This document shows positions 12,581-23,566 of a stretch of DNA of 64,000 nucleotides, piece by piece (positions within the stretch are counted from its first letter, which is position 1; the number at the start of each line of letters is the position of its first letter). The notes under the pieces are model-generated. The model did not search any database, was not told the origin of the DNA, and saw nothing but the letters and a program-made list of their open reading frames with translations. The stretch is taken from contig JAUJPP010000011.1 of NCBI GenBank assembly GCA_030562195.1, positions 1 to 64,000 of the forward strand, in the 5' to 3' direction. Source of the DNA: Nipponacmea schrenckii. Its lineage: Eukaryota; Mollusca; Gastropoda; Lottiidae. Position numbers and translations under genes: made by a program.

Positions 12581-14597
12581 TTTTTTTTTTTTTTCGAAAT
12601 TTACACAGGGCACACAGCCTAGGCTGCAATAGTTGCAGCAATTTCACATCTTCTCTACACCTTCTGTTGTGGCGAAATTTCTATTAAATATAAATTGGAA
12701 CATTTTTGCAAAACCGGAAGTGCTGCATTGCAACATGTCTAAAAAGTCGGTCAGTGGCTCTAGAACTCGCATTTTTGGACCGATTTTCGTCGGGTTTGCA
12801 TTTTTGAAAACTTGAAACAATTTCCAACAAAATAGCAATTAAAAAAATTCGAAATTCGAAATTTCATAGCACACATTTTTTTGCCGTATTTTGCACATTT
12901 TTGCAACTTTGCTATTTTAAGACCGATTGATCTGAAAATTTGGGTGCCTTCAAGTGTCACGAATATGAAAACATTGGCAGAGTCAGAATTTTTGCTTCAT
13001 TTCCGGTTTCAGCGTAAAACGGGTTTAAACTTCCGGTTGACCTACTTGTGCTGTAATTGATGTATCGCAACAAAATTTATGTCAATCCTAATTAAATTGG
13101 AAGACAAAAAAACGAAGCAGAAAAAATCCGGACCGGAAGTGAAACATTGGCCGCCATCTTGAAATGTCACTTTTTTGTAAAACTCAAAATGGGGCCTCTA
13201 CGGTAAGAGCGATTTGTGTGATGTTTATATTTCTGGAAAGCTAAGTCGATTGCGATCAAAATGTTGGAAATCGATTTTTGAATTTTGCTTTTGCTTTTTT
13301 GCAACATCCGGTTGAATCTTTTTCGAAGTTCGGGGGCTTATTTCTCGTGACCTTGACCTTTGGTGACCATGACCTTTAGTAGGTCAAAGGTCATTGACCT
13401 TGGCTATCAGTTGATACTTTGAACTTTGACCTCCGACGTCTACTTCCGGTTTTATAGCTGCCCGAAAACAGCAAAATTCGCAACTTTGGGCTGCTCCAGA
13501 GCGTGACCTAATTAATTTAGAGTGTTAATTTTTTCAGATTCTTAGATTGTTTTTTGTCCTCTTTCCTACGATATATAACAAAAGTTTGTAAAATGAAAAT
13601 TGAATTTTTTGATTTTTGCAAAGAAAAGTACATTTTGCCGTATTTTCGCTTCCTTGAAATGTATGTGTGTATATCTCGTGATCTATTAGCTGTACAAGCT
13701 TCAAATTTTTACTGTGAATATACATTTTGAATATGATTAGATTCCCCTCCAATAAAAAGAAATGGGCGTGGCACATCCGGGTGAACTTCAAATTTACCAT
13801 TTATATCGGTCAGCGAATTACGGCTGCAGTAAATAACATTTTTCAAAAAAGTACCTTGCATACATATATCTCATTACTTTGGCCAGTTTATCCCAAAAAA
13901 TCAAATGTTTCTACCTGTTTGTTGCTATTTTGCGACATTTGCAAAAAATCAGTTTTTTTTTTAGTTTGGGGGCTTGTTTCTAGTGACTTTGACCTTTGGT
14001 GACCTTGACCTTTACAAGGTCATTGGTCACTGACTTTAGCTATCAGTTGACAATTTGGCATTAGACTTCTGACGTCTACTTCCGGTTTAAAGCTGCCCGA
14101 AAACAGAAAAACTCGCAACTTTGGACTGCTCTAGAGCGTGACCTAATTAATTTAGAGGGTTATTTTTTTCAGATTCTTAAGGCGTCTTTTGTCCTCTTTC
14201 TAGCGATGTACAACAAAAGTTTTCAAAATGAAAATTTAATTTTTGCACTTTTAAAACGAAAGTACATTTTGCTTTTTTGAAACGTATTTGTGTATATCTC
14301 GTGATCTATTAGATGTACAAGCTTCAAATTTGAACCATGAATATATATTTTGTATGAGATTAGATTTACGCAAAAGTAAATTAGATGGGCGTGGCACATA
14401 CGGGTAAACTTCCAATTTACCAGTTATATCGGTCAGCGCTTTACATATGTAGGAAATAACATTTTTCCAAAAAATTCTTTGCACACAGATACTTCGTTGC
14501 TTTGGCCAGTTTCTTCCAGAAAATCAGATGTTTCGGCCTGTTTGTTGCAATTTTGCAACGTTAGCAAAGTCCCACTCTGTGCCACGTGTGGCTCTAA
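12581..14597 (-). repeat. Main-family unit L7 (B-B-A, 2017 bp)
   Basis: Poly-T of 14 bases (12581-12594) directly after CTAG, no stem-loop, A1-type A block and two B blocks. The terminal tetramer is CTAA (14594-14597) instead of CTAG, the only such change I found among complete junctions. Confidence 0.9.
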
Positions 14598-15052
14598 TTT
14601 TTTTTTTTTTTTTTTTGCAGTGCGTTCATCGAACGCACTGCTTTGTTTTCGAAATGTTTTTTTTTTTTTTTTTTTTTTTTTTTTCGAATTTCACATTCGA
14701 TTATTCTCTAAGAAGGCAACATGCTACAAACTACCTGTTGCTGTCTGCTATTCAAACTGCGTGACTTGTATTTGTTAAATGCAAAATGACGTCATTGAGG
14801 TCAACCGGAAACGAGCTGTGGGCAATAGCGCTATTTTGGTTTTTGCTATTTATTACCTCTAGTTTTCGACTGATTTTGACAGAACTTCTTTTGCTAGCTT
14901 CTTTAAATTGCTAGCTACATAACTGCAGTTTTAAACTGCTAATTTCATTACTTTTGTAGCTGACTTTTTTCATTTCAATTTTTGCGTTTTTTTTAACTTC
15001 TACAATTTTATTTCAATTCACCTGAAAACTTACAGGTAGATAGAAATTTTTA
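14598..15052 (-). repeat. C-family unit C0, 3' part, cut by gap
   Basis: Poly-T 14598-14617, stem-loop 14618-14642 with arms GCAGTGCGTTC and GAACGCACTGC, second poly-T 14658-14684, then the C-family 3' body (ATTCGATTATTCTCTAAG, AATGACGTCATTGAGG, TAGCTGACTTTTTT). The same body ends the units at 51537-53128 and 53129-54847. The unit is lost in the N gap. Confidence 0.88.
14618..14642 (-). repeat. 3' stem-loop, C type, of C0
   Basis: Arms GCAGTGCGTTC and GAACGCACTGC, perfect 11-bp stem, 3-base loop. It sits between two poly-T tracts. Confidence 0.9.
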
Positions 15053-15552
15053 NNNNNNNNNNNNNNNNNNNNNNNNNNNNNNNNNNNNNNNNNNNNNNNN
15101 NNNNNNNNNNNNNNNNNNNNNNNNNNNNNNNNNNNNNNNNNNNNNNNNNNNNNNNNNNNNNNNNNNNNNNNNNNNNNNNNNNNNNNNNNNNNNNNNNNNN
15201 NNNNNNNNNNNNNNNNNNNNNNNNNNNNNNNNNNNNNNNNNNNNNNNNNNNNNNNNNNNNNNNNNNNNNNNNNNNNNNNNNNNNNNNNNNNNNNNNNNNN
15301 NNNNNNNNNNNNNNNNNNNNNNNNNNNNNNNNNNNNNNNNNNNNNNNNNNNNNNNNNNNNNNNNNNNNNNNNNNNNNNNNNNNNNNNNNNNNNNNNNNNN
15401 NNNNNNNNNNNNNNNNNNNNNNNNNNNNNNNNNNNNNNNNNNNNNNNNNNNNNNNNNNNNNNNNNNNNNNNNNNNNNNNNNNNNNNNNNNNNNNNNNNNN
15501 NNNNNNNNNNNNNNNNNNNNNNNNNNNNNNNNNNNNNNNNNNNNNNNNNNNN
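15053..15552. other. Assembly gap (500 N)
   Basis: Exactly 500 undetermined bases. The poly-A strand switches from minus on the left to plus on the right across this gap, so the inversion may be a scaffolding choice. Confidence 0.99.
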
Positions 15553-15572
15553 TTGACAAACCGAAAACAAAC

Positions 15573-15599
15573 TGGGACTTTGCTGAAAGCAAAGTCCCA
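15573..15599 (+). repeat. 3' stem-loop, main type with TGAAA loop
   Basis: Same 11-bp arms but a 5-base TGAAA loop, seen elsewhere only at 51450-51476. It ends a unit whose body is lost in the gap; CTAG is at 15603-15606. Confidence 0.9.
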
Positions 15600-15606
15600 C
15601 AACTAG

Positions 15607-16825
15607 AGCCACTTGTGGCACAGAGTGGGACTTTGCTAACGTCGCAAATTGCAACAAACAGACAGAAACATCTGATTTTCTGGGATAAACTGGCCAAAGC
15701 AATAAGGTATCTGTGTGCAAGGTAATTTTTAAAAAAAACTTATTTCCTACAAACGTAATACGCTGACCCATATATATGGTAAACTGAAAATTTACCCGGA
15801 TGTGCCACGCCCATCTAATTCCTTTCAGCGTGAAAGAGGACAAAAAGCACCTTAAGAATCTAAAAAAATTAACCCTCTAAATTAATTAGGTCACACTCTA
15901 GAGCAGTCCAAAGTTGCGAATTTTGCTGTTTTCAGGCAGCTATAAAACCGGAAGTTGATGTCTGAGGTCAAAGGTCAAAGTGTCAACTGATAGCCAAGGT
16001 CAATGACCTTTGACCTGCTAAAGGTCAAAGTCACCAAAGGTCAAGGTCACGAGAAATAAGCCCCCAAACTTCGAAAAAATTCAACCGGATGTTGCAAAAA
16101 TGCAAAAGCAAAATTCAAAAATCGGCTCCCACAGTTTTTTTCGTAATCGACTAAAGCTACAAGAAATGTAAACATCGCGGAAATTAGACATTACCCTGAG
16201 GCCCCATTTTGAGTTTTACAAAAAAGTGACATTTCAAGATGGCGGCCAAAGTTTCACTTCCGGTCCGGATTTTTTCTTCTTCATTTTTTTGTCTTCTAAT
16301 TTAATTAAGATTGACATAAATTTTGTTGCGATACATCAATTACAGCATAAGTAGGTCAACCGGAAGTTTAAACCCTTTTTACGTTGAAACCGGAAATGAA
16401 GCAAAAATTTTGACTCTGCCAATGTTTTTAAATTCATCACACTTGAAGGCACCCAAATTTTCAGATCAATCGGTCTTAAAAAAGCAAAGTTGCAAAAATG
16501 TGCAAAATACGGCAAAAAAATGTGTGCTACGAATTTTCGAATTTCGAAATTTTTCAACTGCTATCTTGTTGGAAATTATTTCAAGTTTCTAAAAATGCAA
16601 ACCCGAAGAAAATCGATCAATAATTGCGACTTCTAGAGCCACTGACCGACTTTTTAGGCATGTTGCAACGCAGCACTTATGGTTTTGCAAAAATGTTCCA
16701 ATTTATATTTAATAGAAACGTCGCCACAACAGAAGGTTTAGAGAAGTTGTGAAATTGCTGCAACTATTGCAGCCTTGGCTGTGTGAGGTGTGTAAATTTC
16801 GAAAAAAAAAAAAAAAAAAAAAAAA
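15607..16825 (+). repeat. Main-family unit R1 (B-A, with internal deletion)
   Basis: One B and one A block, preceded by a terminal module whose stem-loop (15573-15599) has a TGAAA loop. Compared with R2 the B block lacks about 190 bp: GCGTGAA runs straight into AGAGGAC near 15835, with GAA as possible microhomology. Poly-A 16802-16825 joins D1 at TAGAATTG without hairpin or leading C. Confidence 0.9.
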
Positions 16826-17928
16826 TAGAATTGCTTACAATTATGAACGTATTTCGAGAGCCTTAAAATATTATGTAGGCTAAATTTGCAATTACCTACA
16901 TCTAGACAATATATTGAATATCATTTGACCTAGTTTTCAAAGTCATAAAATAATTAGGTCACACCTTCCGTAACGGTTAATGATGGCGAAAATATGAAAA
17001 TTATCAATTTTTGCTGTATTTAAGTACACTTATCTCTATGAATTTTTTAAGTAAGCCAAATTAAAAAAATATCTACTCGTAGACAATATATTGAATATTA
17101 TTTGACCTAATTTTCAAGGTCATAGATTAAGTGGGTCACACCTTCCGTACCCGTTAAAGTGACCTAATTTTGAAAAAATCGAAATTTAAATAATTCGAAA
17201 GAAAATACGAAATTTGAAAATCGGTCTCCAAGAAAAGGTAGATAATGATCCATTGTATCTATGTGCTAAATTTCATCAAAATCGGTCTATCAGTAGTGTC
17301 TGAATTTCGGATTTAAGAATTGTAACGAAAATTCAAAATGGCGGCCGATATGGCAGCTTGACCTAATTATTTAGGTCAAATCAATTACTATTGACAAGTT
17401 ATTTATAAAACAGCTTTCACTTTTCACCTAGCAGTTATAGACCGGAAGTTACGTAATTACGTCATTTGAGGCTAAACCGGAAGTGGATTTTTTTTTTCAC
17501 ATTTTTTCAAAAATTATAAACATATCGCCTATCAACTGGTAAAGTTTCAAAATTTTACCATTTATATTAAAGGAGAAATCACGGTCTGAAATTTTTGCCG
17601 ATGACCCTTGAATATTGAATTGCAAATCGTGGGTAAAATTTTTAACCTAATTGCATAAAACCTATAATTGTTAGTTGACAAATACATTGAAGTTTTCAAA
17701 TCTGAAAATCCGGTCAAAATCGAACTGAAAATAAACTTGCTAAAGCAAAAAAACCTGAACTTCCGGTTCTCACTTCCTGTCAGAGATAGAACTTCCGGTT
17801 TTGTTTTATTTGATAATAGAAATCATTCTAAGATCAACTGTAGATTTAGAATTTCTGCACCTTTTACCAGTTTGTCTGCAAACTCATCCAAGAATTACAA
17901 AAAAAAAAAAAAAAAAAAAAAAATAAAA

Positions 17929-17971
17929 TAATCCGAACGATTACAATACGTTTTCGACAAAGTCGAAATAC
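17929..17971 (+). repeat. D-type hairpin segment of D1
   Basis: Two small stems: TAATC/GATTA (17929-17933 with 17939-17943) and TTTCGAC/GTCGAAA (17952-17958 with 17962-17968). The outer part of the second contains CGAAATACG, the reverse complement of a sequence near the D 5' end. Confidence 0.75.
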
Positions 17972-18010
17972 GAAAAAAAAAAAAAAAAAAAAGACAAACC
18001 GAAAACAAAC

Positions 18011-18036
18011 TGGGACTTTGCGGTAGCAAAGTCCCA
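18011..18036 (+). repeat. Main-type 3' stem-loop at the end of D1
   Basis: Perfect 11-bp stem, GGTA loop, placed after the D-type hairpin segment and a second poly-A tract. Confidence 0.9.
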
Positions 18037-18612
18037 CAACTAGAGCCACTTGTGGCACAGAGTGGGACTTTGCTAACGTCGCAAATTGCAACAAACAGAC
18101 AGAAACATCTGATTTTCTGGGATAAACTGGCCAAAGCAATAAGGTATCTGTGTGCAAGGTAATTTTTAAAAAAAACTTATTTCCTACAAACGTAATACGC
18201 TGACCCATATATATGGAAAACTGAAAATTTACCCGGATGTGCCACGCCCATCTAATTCTTTTCAGCGTGAATCTAATCACATTCAAAATGTATATTCACA
18301 GTACAAATTTGAAGTTTGTCCACCCAATAGATCACGAGATATACACACATACATTAAAAAAAAACGTAAATACGGCAAAATATACTTTTATTTTCAAAAA
18401 TCAAAAATTTCAATTTTCATTTTAAAAACTTTTTTTATACATCGCTAGAAAGAGGACAAAAAGCACCTTAAGAATCTAAAAAAATTAACCCTCTAAATTA
18501 ATTAGGTCACACTCTAGAGCAGTCCAAAGTTGCGAATTTTGCTGTTTTCAGGCAGCTATAAAACCGGAAGTTGATGTCTGAGGTCAAAGGTCAAAGTGTC
18601 AACTAATAGCCA

Positions 18613-18632
18613 AGGTCAATGACCTTTGACCT
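18613..18632. promoter_or_regulatory. AGGTCA cluster in B block of R2, example on plus
   Basis: AGGTCA-A-TGACCT-T-TGACCT, the same arrangement as at 1502-1521 read on the other strand. The following CCAAAGGTCAAGGTCACG adds an extended TCAAGGTCA half-site. Confidence 0.5.
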
Positions 18633-18851
18633 ACTAAAGGTCAAAGTCACCAAAGGTCAAGGTCACGAGAAATAAGCCCCCAAACTTCGAAAAAATTCAA
18701 CCGGATGTTGCAAAAATGCAAAAGCAAAATTCAAAAATCGGCTCCCACAGTTTTTTTCGTAATCGACTAAAGCTACAAGAAATGTAAACATCGCGGAAAT
18801 TAGACATTACCCTGAGGCCCCATTTTGAGTTTTACAAAAAAGTGACATTTC

Positions 18852-18880
18852 AAGATGGCGGCCAAAGTTTCACTTCCGGT
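18852..18880. promoter_or_regulatory. YY1-like plus ETS-like pair in A block, example
   Basis: AAGATGGCGGC (18852-18862) is a full match to the YY1 consensus as I know it, followed nine bases later by ACTTCCGGT (18872-18880), an ETS core on the other strand. The pair recurs at this spacing in A1 blocks. Confidence 0.45.
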
Positions 18881-19417
18881 CCGGATTTTTTCTTCTTCAT
18901 TTTTTTGTCTTCTAATTTAATTAAGATTGACATAAATTTTGTTGCGATACATCAATTACAGCACAAGTAGGTCAACCGGAAGTTTTAACCCTTTTTACGT
19001 TGAAACCGGAAATGAAGCAAAAATTTTGACTCTGCCAATGTTTTTAAATTCATGACACTTGAAGGCACCCAAATTTTCAGATCAATCGGTCTTAAAATAG
19101 CAAAGTTGCAAAAATGTGCAAAATACGGCAAAAAAATGTGTGCTACGAATTTTCGAATTTCGAAATTTTTCAACTGCTATCTTGTTGGAAATTATTTCAA
19201 GTTTCTAAAAATGCAAACCCGAAGAAAATCGATCAATAATTGCGACTTCTAGAGCCACTGACCGACTTTTTAGGCATGTTGCAACGCAGCACTTATGGTT
19301 TTGCAAAAATGTTCCAATTTATATTTAATAGAAACGTCGCCACAACAGAAGGTTTAGAGAAGTTGTGAAATTGCTGCAACTATTGCAGCCTAGGCTGTGT
19401 GAGGTGTGTAAATTTCG

Positions 19418-19450
<33 letters not shown>

Positions 19451-19466
19451 CAAACCGAAAACAAAC

Positions 19467-19492
19467 TGGGACTTTGCGGTAGCAAAGTCCCA
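19467..19492 (+). repeat. 3' stem-loop, main type, of R2
   Basis: Perfect 11-bp stem with GGTA loop, then CAACTAG. Confidence 0.9.
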
Positions 19493-19499
19493 CAACTAG

Positions 19500-20873
19500 A
19501 GCCACTTGTGGCACAGAGTGGGACTTTGCTAACGTCGCAAATTGCAACAAACAGACAGAAACATCTGATTTTCTGGGATAAACTGGCCAAAGCAATAAGG
19601 TATCTGTGTGCAAGGTAATTTTTAAAAAAAACTTATTTCCTACAAACGTAATACGCTGACCCATATATATGGAAAACTGAAAATTTACCCGGATGTGCCA
19701 CGCCCATCTAATTCTTTTCAGCGTGAATCTAATCACATTCAAAATGTATATTCACAGTACAAATTTGAAGTTTGTCCACCCAATAGATCACGAGATATAC
19801 ACACATACATTAAAAAAAAACGTAAATACGGCAAAATATACTTTTATTTTCAAAAATCAAAAATTTCAATTTTCATTTTAAAAACTTTTTTTATACATCG
19901 CTAGAAAGAGGACAAAAAGCACCTTAAGAATCTAAAAAAATTAACCCTCTAAATTAATTAGGTCACACTCTAGAGCAGTCCAAAGTTGCGAATTTTGCTG
20001 TTTTCAGGCAGCTATAAAACCGGAAGTTGATGTCTGAGGTCAAAGGTCAAAGTGTCAACTAATAGCCAAGGTCAATGACCTTTGACCTACTAAAGGTCAA
20101 AGTCACCAAAGGTCAAGGTCACGAGAAATAAGCCCCCAAACTTCGAAAAAATTCAACCGGATGTTGCAAAATTGCAAAAGCGAAATTCAAAAATCGGCTC
20201 CCACAGTTTTTTTCGTAATCGACTAAAGCTACAAGAAATGTAAACATCGCGGAAATTAGACATTACCCTGAGGCCCCATTTTGAGTTTTACAAAAAAGTG
20301 ACATTTCAAGATGGCGGCCAAAGTTTCACTTCCGGTCCGGATTTTTTCTTCTTCATTTTTTTGTCTTCTAATTTAGTTAAGATTGACATAAATTTTGTTG
20401 CGATACATCAATTACAGCACAAGTAGGTCAACCGGAAGTTTAAACCCTTTTTACGTTGAAACCGGAAATGAAGCAAAAATTTTGACTCTGCCAATGTTTT
20501 TAAATTCATGACACTTGAAGGCACCCAAATTTTCAGATCAATCGGTCTTAAAATAGCAAAGTTGCAAAAATGTGCAAAATACGGCAAAAAAATGTGTGCT
20601 ACGAATTTTCGAATTTCGAAATTTTTCAACTGCTATCTTGTTGGAAATTATTTCAAGTTTCTAAAAATGCAAACCCGAAGAAAATCGATCAATAATTGCG
20701 ACTTCTAGAGCCACTGACCGACTTTTTAGGCATGTTGCAACGCAGCACTTATGGTTTTGCAAAAATGTTCCAATTTATATTTAATAGAAACGTCGCCACA
20801 ACAGAAGGTTTAGAGAAGTTGTGAAATTGCTGCAACTATTGCAGCCTAGGCTGTGTGAGGTGTGTAAATTTCG

Positions 20874-20911
<38 letters not shown>

Positions 20912-20960
20912 CAAACCGAAAACAAACTGGGACTTTGCGGTAGCAAAGTCCCACAACTAG
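19500..20960 (+). repeat. Main-family unit R3 (B-A, 1461 bp)
   Basis: Near-identical copy of R2; the visible differences are the poly-A length (20874-20909) and a few substitutions. Starts with the GCCAC-TT-GTGGC hairpin (19501-19512) and the TGGGACTTTGC motif (19519-19529). Ends with stem-loop 20928-20953 and CTAG 20957-20960, joined to D2. Confidence 0.94.
20928..20953 (+). repeat. 3' stem-loop, main type, of R3
   Basis: Perfect 11-bp stem with GGTA loop; here CTAG is followed by a D unit. Confidence 0.9.
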
Positions 20961-22051
20961 AATTGCTTACAATTATGAACGTATTTCGAGAGCCTTAAAA
21001 TATTATGTAGGCTAAATTTGCAATTACCTACATCTAGACAATATATTGAATATCATTTGACCTAGTTTTCAAAGTCATAAAATAATTAGGTCACACCTTC
21101 CGTAACGGTTAATGATGGCGAAAATATGAAAATTATCAATTTTTGCTGTATTTAAGTACACTTATCTCTATGAATTTTTTAAGTAAGCCAAATTAAAAAA
21201 TATCTACTCGTAGACTATATATTGAATATTATTTGACCTAATTTTCAAGGTCATAGATTAAGTGGGTCACACCTTCCGTAGCCGTTAAAGTGACCTAATT
21301 TTGAAAAAATCGAAATTTAAATAATTCGAAAAAAATACGAAATTTGAAAATCGGTCTCCAAGAAAAGGTAGATAATGATCCATTGTATCTATGTGCTAAA
21401 TTTCATCAAAATCGGTCTATCAGTAGTGTCTGAATTTCGGATTTAAGAATTGTAACAAAAATTCAAAATGGCGGCCGATATGGCAGCTTGACCTAATTAT
21501 TTAGGTCAAATCAATTACTATTGACAAGTTATTTCTAAAACAGTTTTCACTTTTCACCTAGCAGTTATAGACCGGAAGTTACGTAATTACGTCATTTGAG
21601 GCTAAACCGGAAGTAGAATTTTTTTTTTCACATTTTTTCAAAAATTATAATCATATCGCCTATCAACTGGTAAAGTTTCAAAATTTTACCATTTATATTA
21701 AAGGAGAAATCACGGTCTGAAATTTTTGCCGATGACCCTTGAATATTGAATTGCAAATCGTGGGTAAAATATTTAACCTAATTGCATAAAACCTATAATT
21801 GTTAGTTGACAAATACATTGAAGTTTTCAAATCTGAAAATCCGGTCAAAATCGAACTGAAAATAAACATGCTAAAGCAAAAAAACCTCAACTTCCGGTTC
21901 TCACTTCCTGTCAGAGATAGAACTTCCGGTTTTGTTTTATTTGATAATAGAAATCATTCTAAGATCAACTGTAGATTTAGAATTTCTGCACCTTTTACCA
22001 GTTTGTCTGCAAACTCATCCAAGAATTACAAAAAAAAAAAAAAAAATAAAA

Positions 22052-22096
22052 TAATCCGAACGATTACAATACGTTTTCGCCAAAGTCGAAATACGT
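22052..22096 (+). repeat. D-type hairpin segment of D2
   Basis: As in D1, with one mismatch introduced in the second stem (TTTCGCC against GTCGAAA). Confidence 0.72.
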
Positions 22097-22141
22097 AAAA
22101 AAAAAAAAAAAAAAAAAAAAAAAGACAAACCGAAAACAAAC

Positions 22142-22167
22142 TGGGACTTTGCGGTAGCAAAGTCCCA
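22142..22167 (+). repeat. Main-type 3' stem-loop at the end of D2
   Basis: Perfect 11-bp stem, GGTA loop. Confidence 0.9.
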
Positions 22168-22174
22168 CAACTAG

Positions 22175-23566
22175 AGCCACACGTGGCACAGAGTGGGACT
22201 TTGCTAACGTCGCAAATTGCAACAAACAGACAGAAACATCTGATTTTCTGGGATAAACTGGCCAAAGCAATAAGGTATCTGTGTGCAAGGTAATTTTTAA
22301 AAAAAACTTATTTCCTACAAACGTAATACGCTGACCCATATATATGGAAAACTGAAAATTTACCCGGATGTGCCACGCCCATCTAATTCTTTTCAGCGTG
22401 AATCTAATCACATTCAAAATGTATATTCACAGTACAAATTTGAAGTTTGTCCATCCAATAGATCACGAGATATACACACATACATTTAAAAAAACGTAAA
22501 TACGGCAAAATTACTTTTATTTTCAAAAATCAAAAATTTCAATTTTCATTTTAAAAACTTTTTTTATACATCGCTAGAAAGAGGACAAAAAGCACCTTAA
22601 GAATCTAAAAAAATTAACCCTTTAAATTAATTAGGTCACACTCTAGAGCAGTCCAAAGTTGCGAATTTTGCTGTTTTCAGACAGCTATAAAACCGGAAGT
22701 TGATGTCTGAGGTCAAAGGTCAAAGTGTCAACTAATAGCCAAGGTCAATGACCTTTGACCTACCAAAGGTCAAAGTCACCAAAGGTCAAGGTCACGAGAA
22801 ATAAGCCTCCAAACTTTGCAAAAATTCAACCGGATGTTGCAAAAATGCAAAAGCAAAATTCAAAAATCGGCTCCCACAGTTTTTTTCGTAATCGACTAAA
22901 GCTACAAGAAATGTAAACATCGCGGAAATTAGACATTACCCTGAGGCCCCATTTTGAGTTTTACAAAAAAGTGACATTTCAAGATGGCGGCCAAAGTTTC
23001 ACTTCCGGTCCGGATTTTTTCTTCTTCATTTTTTTGTCTTCTAATTTAATTAAGATTGACATAAATTTTGTTGCGATACATCAATTACAGCACAAGTAGG
23101 TCAACCGGAAGTTTTAACCCTTTTTACGTTGAAACCGGAAATGAAGCAAAAATTTTGACTCTGCCAATGTTTTTAAATTCATGACACTTGAAGGCACCCA
23201 AATTTTCAGATCAATCGGTCTTAAAATAGCAAAGTTGCAAAAATGTGCAAAATACGGAAAAAAAAATGTGTGCTACGAATTTTCGAATTTCGAAATTTTT
23301 CAACTGCTATCTTGTTGGAAATTATTTCAAGTTTCTAAAAATGCAAACCCGAAAAAAAATCGATCAATAATTGCGACTTCTAGAGCCACTGACCGACTTT
23401 TTAGGCATGTTGCAACGCAGCACTTATGGTTTTGCAAAAATGTTCCAATTTATATTTAATAGAAACGTCGCCACAACAGAAGGTTTAGAGAAGTTGTGAA
23501 ATTGCTGCAACTATTGCAGCCTAGGCTGTGTGAGGTGTGTAAATTTCGAAAAAAAAAAAAAACTAG
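22175..23566 (+). repeat. Main-family unit R4 (B-A, 1392 bp)
   Basis: One B and one A1 block, very close to R2 and R3. Ends with a 14-base poly-A (23549-23562) directly followed by CTAG; no hairpin module. Confidence 0.93.

Larger units (their letters stand above)
16826..18043 (+). repeat. D-family unit D1 (1218 bp)
   Basis: A different body from the main family. It starts TAGAATTGCTTACAATT, with a 5-bp AATTG/CAATT hairpin, then ACGTATTTCGAGAG. The body holds AGGTCA half-sites, ATGGCGGCCGATATGG near 17340, and ACCGGAAGTTACG next to TACGTCATTTG. The end has poly-A 17899-17923, a two-part hairpin segment 17929-17971, poly-A 17973-17992, then a main-family type hairpin 18011-18036 and CTAG 18040-18043. 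So D carries its own hairpin plus one of main-family type. Confidence 0.88.
18044..19499 (+). repeat. Main-family unit R2 (B-A, 1456 bp)
   Basis: One B and one A1 block, poly-A 19418-19448, stem-loop 19467-19492, CTAG 19496-19499. Nearly identical to R3 over its full length, which marks a very recent duplication. It is the cleanest B-A example for building a consensus. Confidence 0.94.
20961..22174 (+). repeat. D-family unit D2 (1214 bp)
   Basis: Near-identical copy of D1, displaced by 4135 bp. Poly-A 22030-22046, D-type hairpin segment 22052-22096, poly-A 22097-22123, main-family hairpin 22142-22167, CTAG 22171-22174. One arm base differs from D1 (TTTCGCC for TTTCGAC), which breaks one pair of the D stem. 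Confidence 0.9.

Noticed and set aside
15013..15843. Long frames across the N gaps
   Set aside because: They are open only because N bases are not read as stops.
18237..18448. Many 60-120 codon frames in A and B blocks (for example those starting MCHAHL or MRWAWH)
   Set aside because: They occur in several overlapping frames on both strands of the same conserved stretch, often reach the homopolymer, and are broken by indels between copies.
19418..19448. Poly-A as evidence of LINE/SINE retrotransposition
   Set aside because: The A tract is internal, followed by hairpin and CTAG. I see no Pol III A/B boxes, reverse transcriptase or flanking target duplications, and units are in tandem.
19496..19499. 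Textbook Helitron 3' end (hairpin plus CTRR, inserted between A and T)
   Set aside because: CTAG fits CTRR and a hairpin precedes it, but the next base is always A, no TC start is visible, the hairpin is only a few bases away, and no Rep/helicase gene is present. It is kept as a comparison, not a call.
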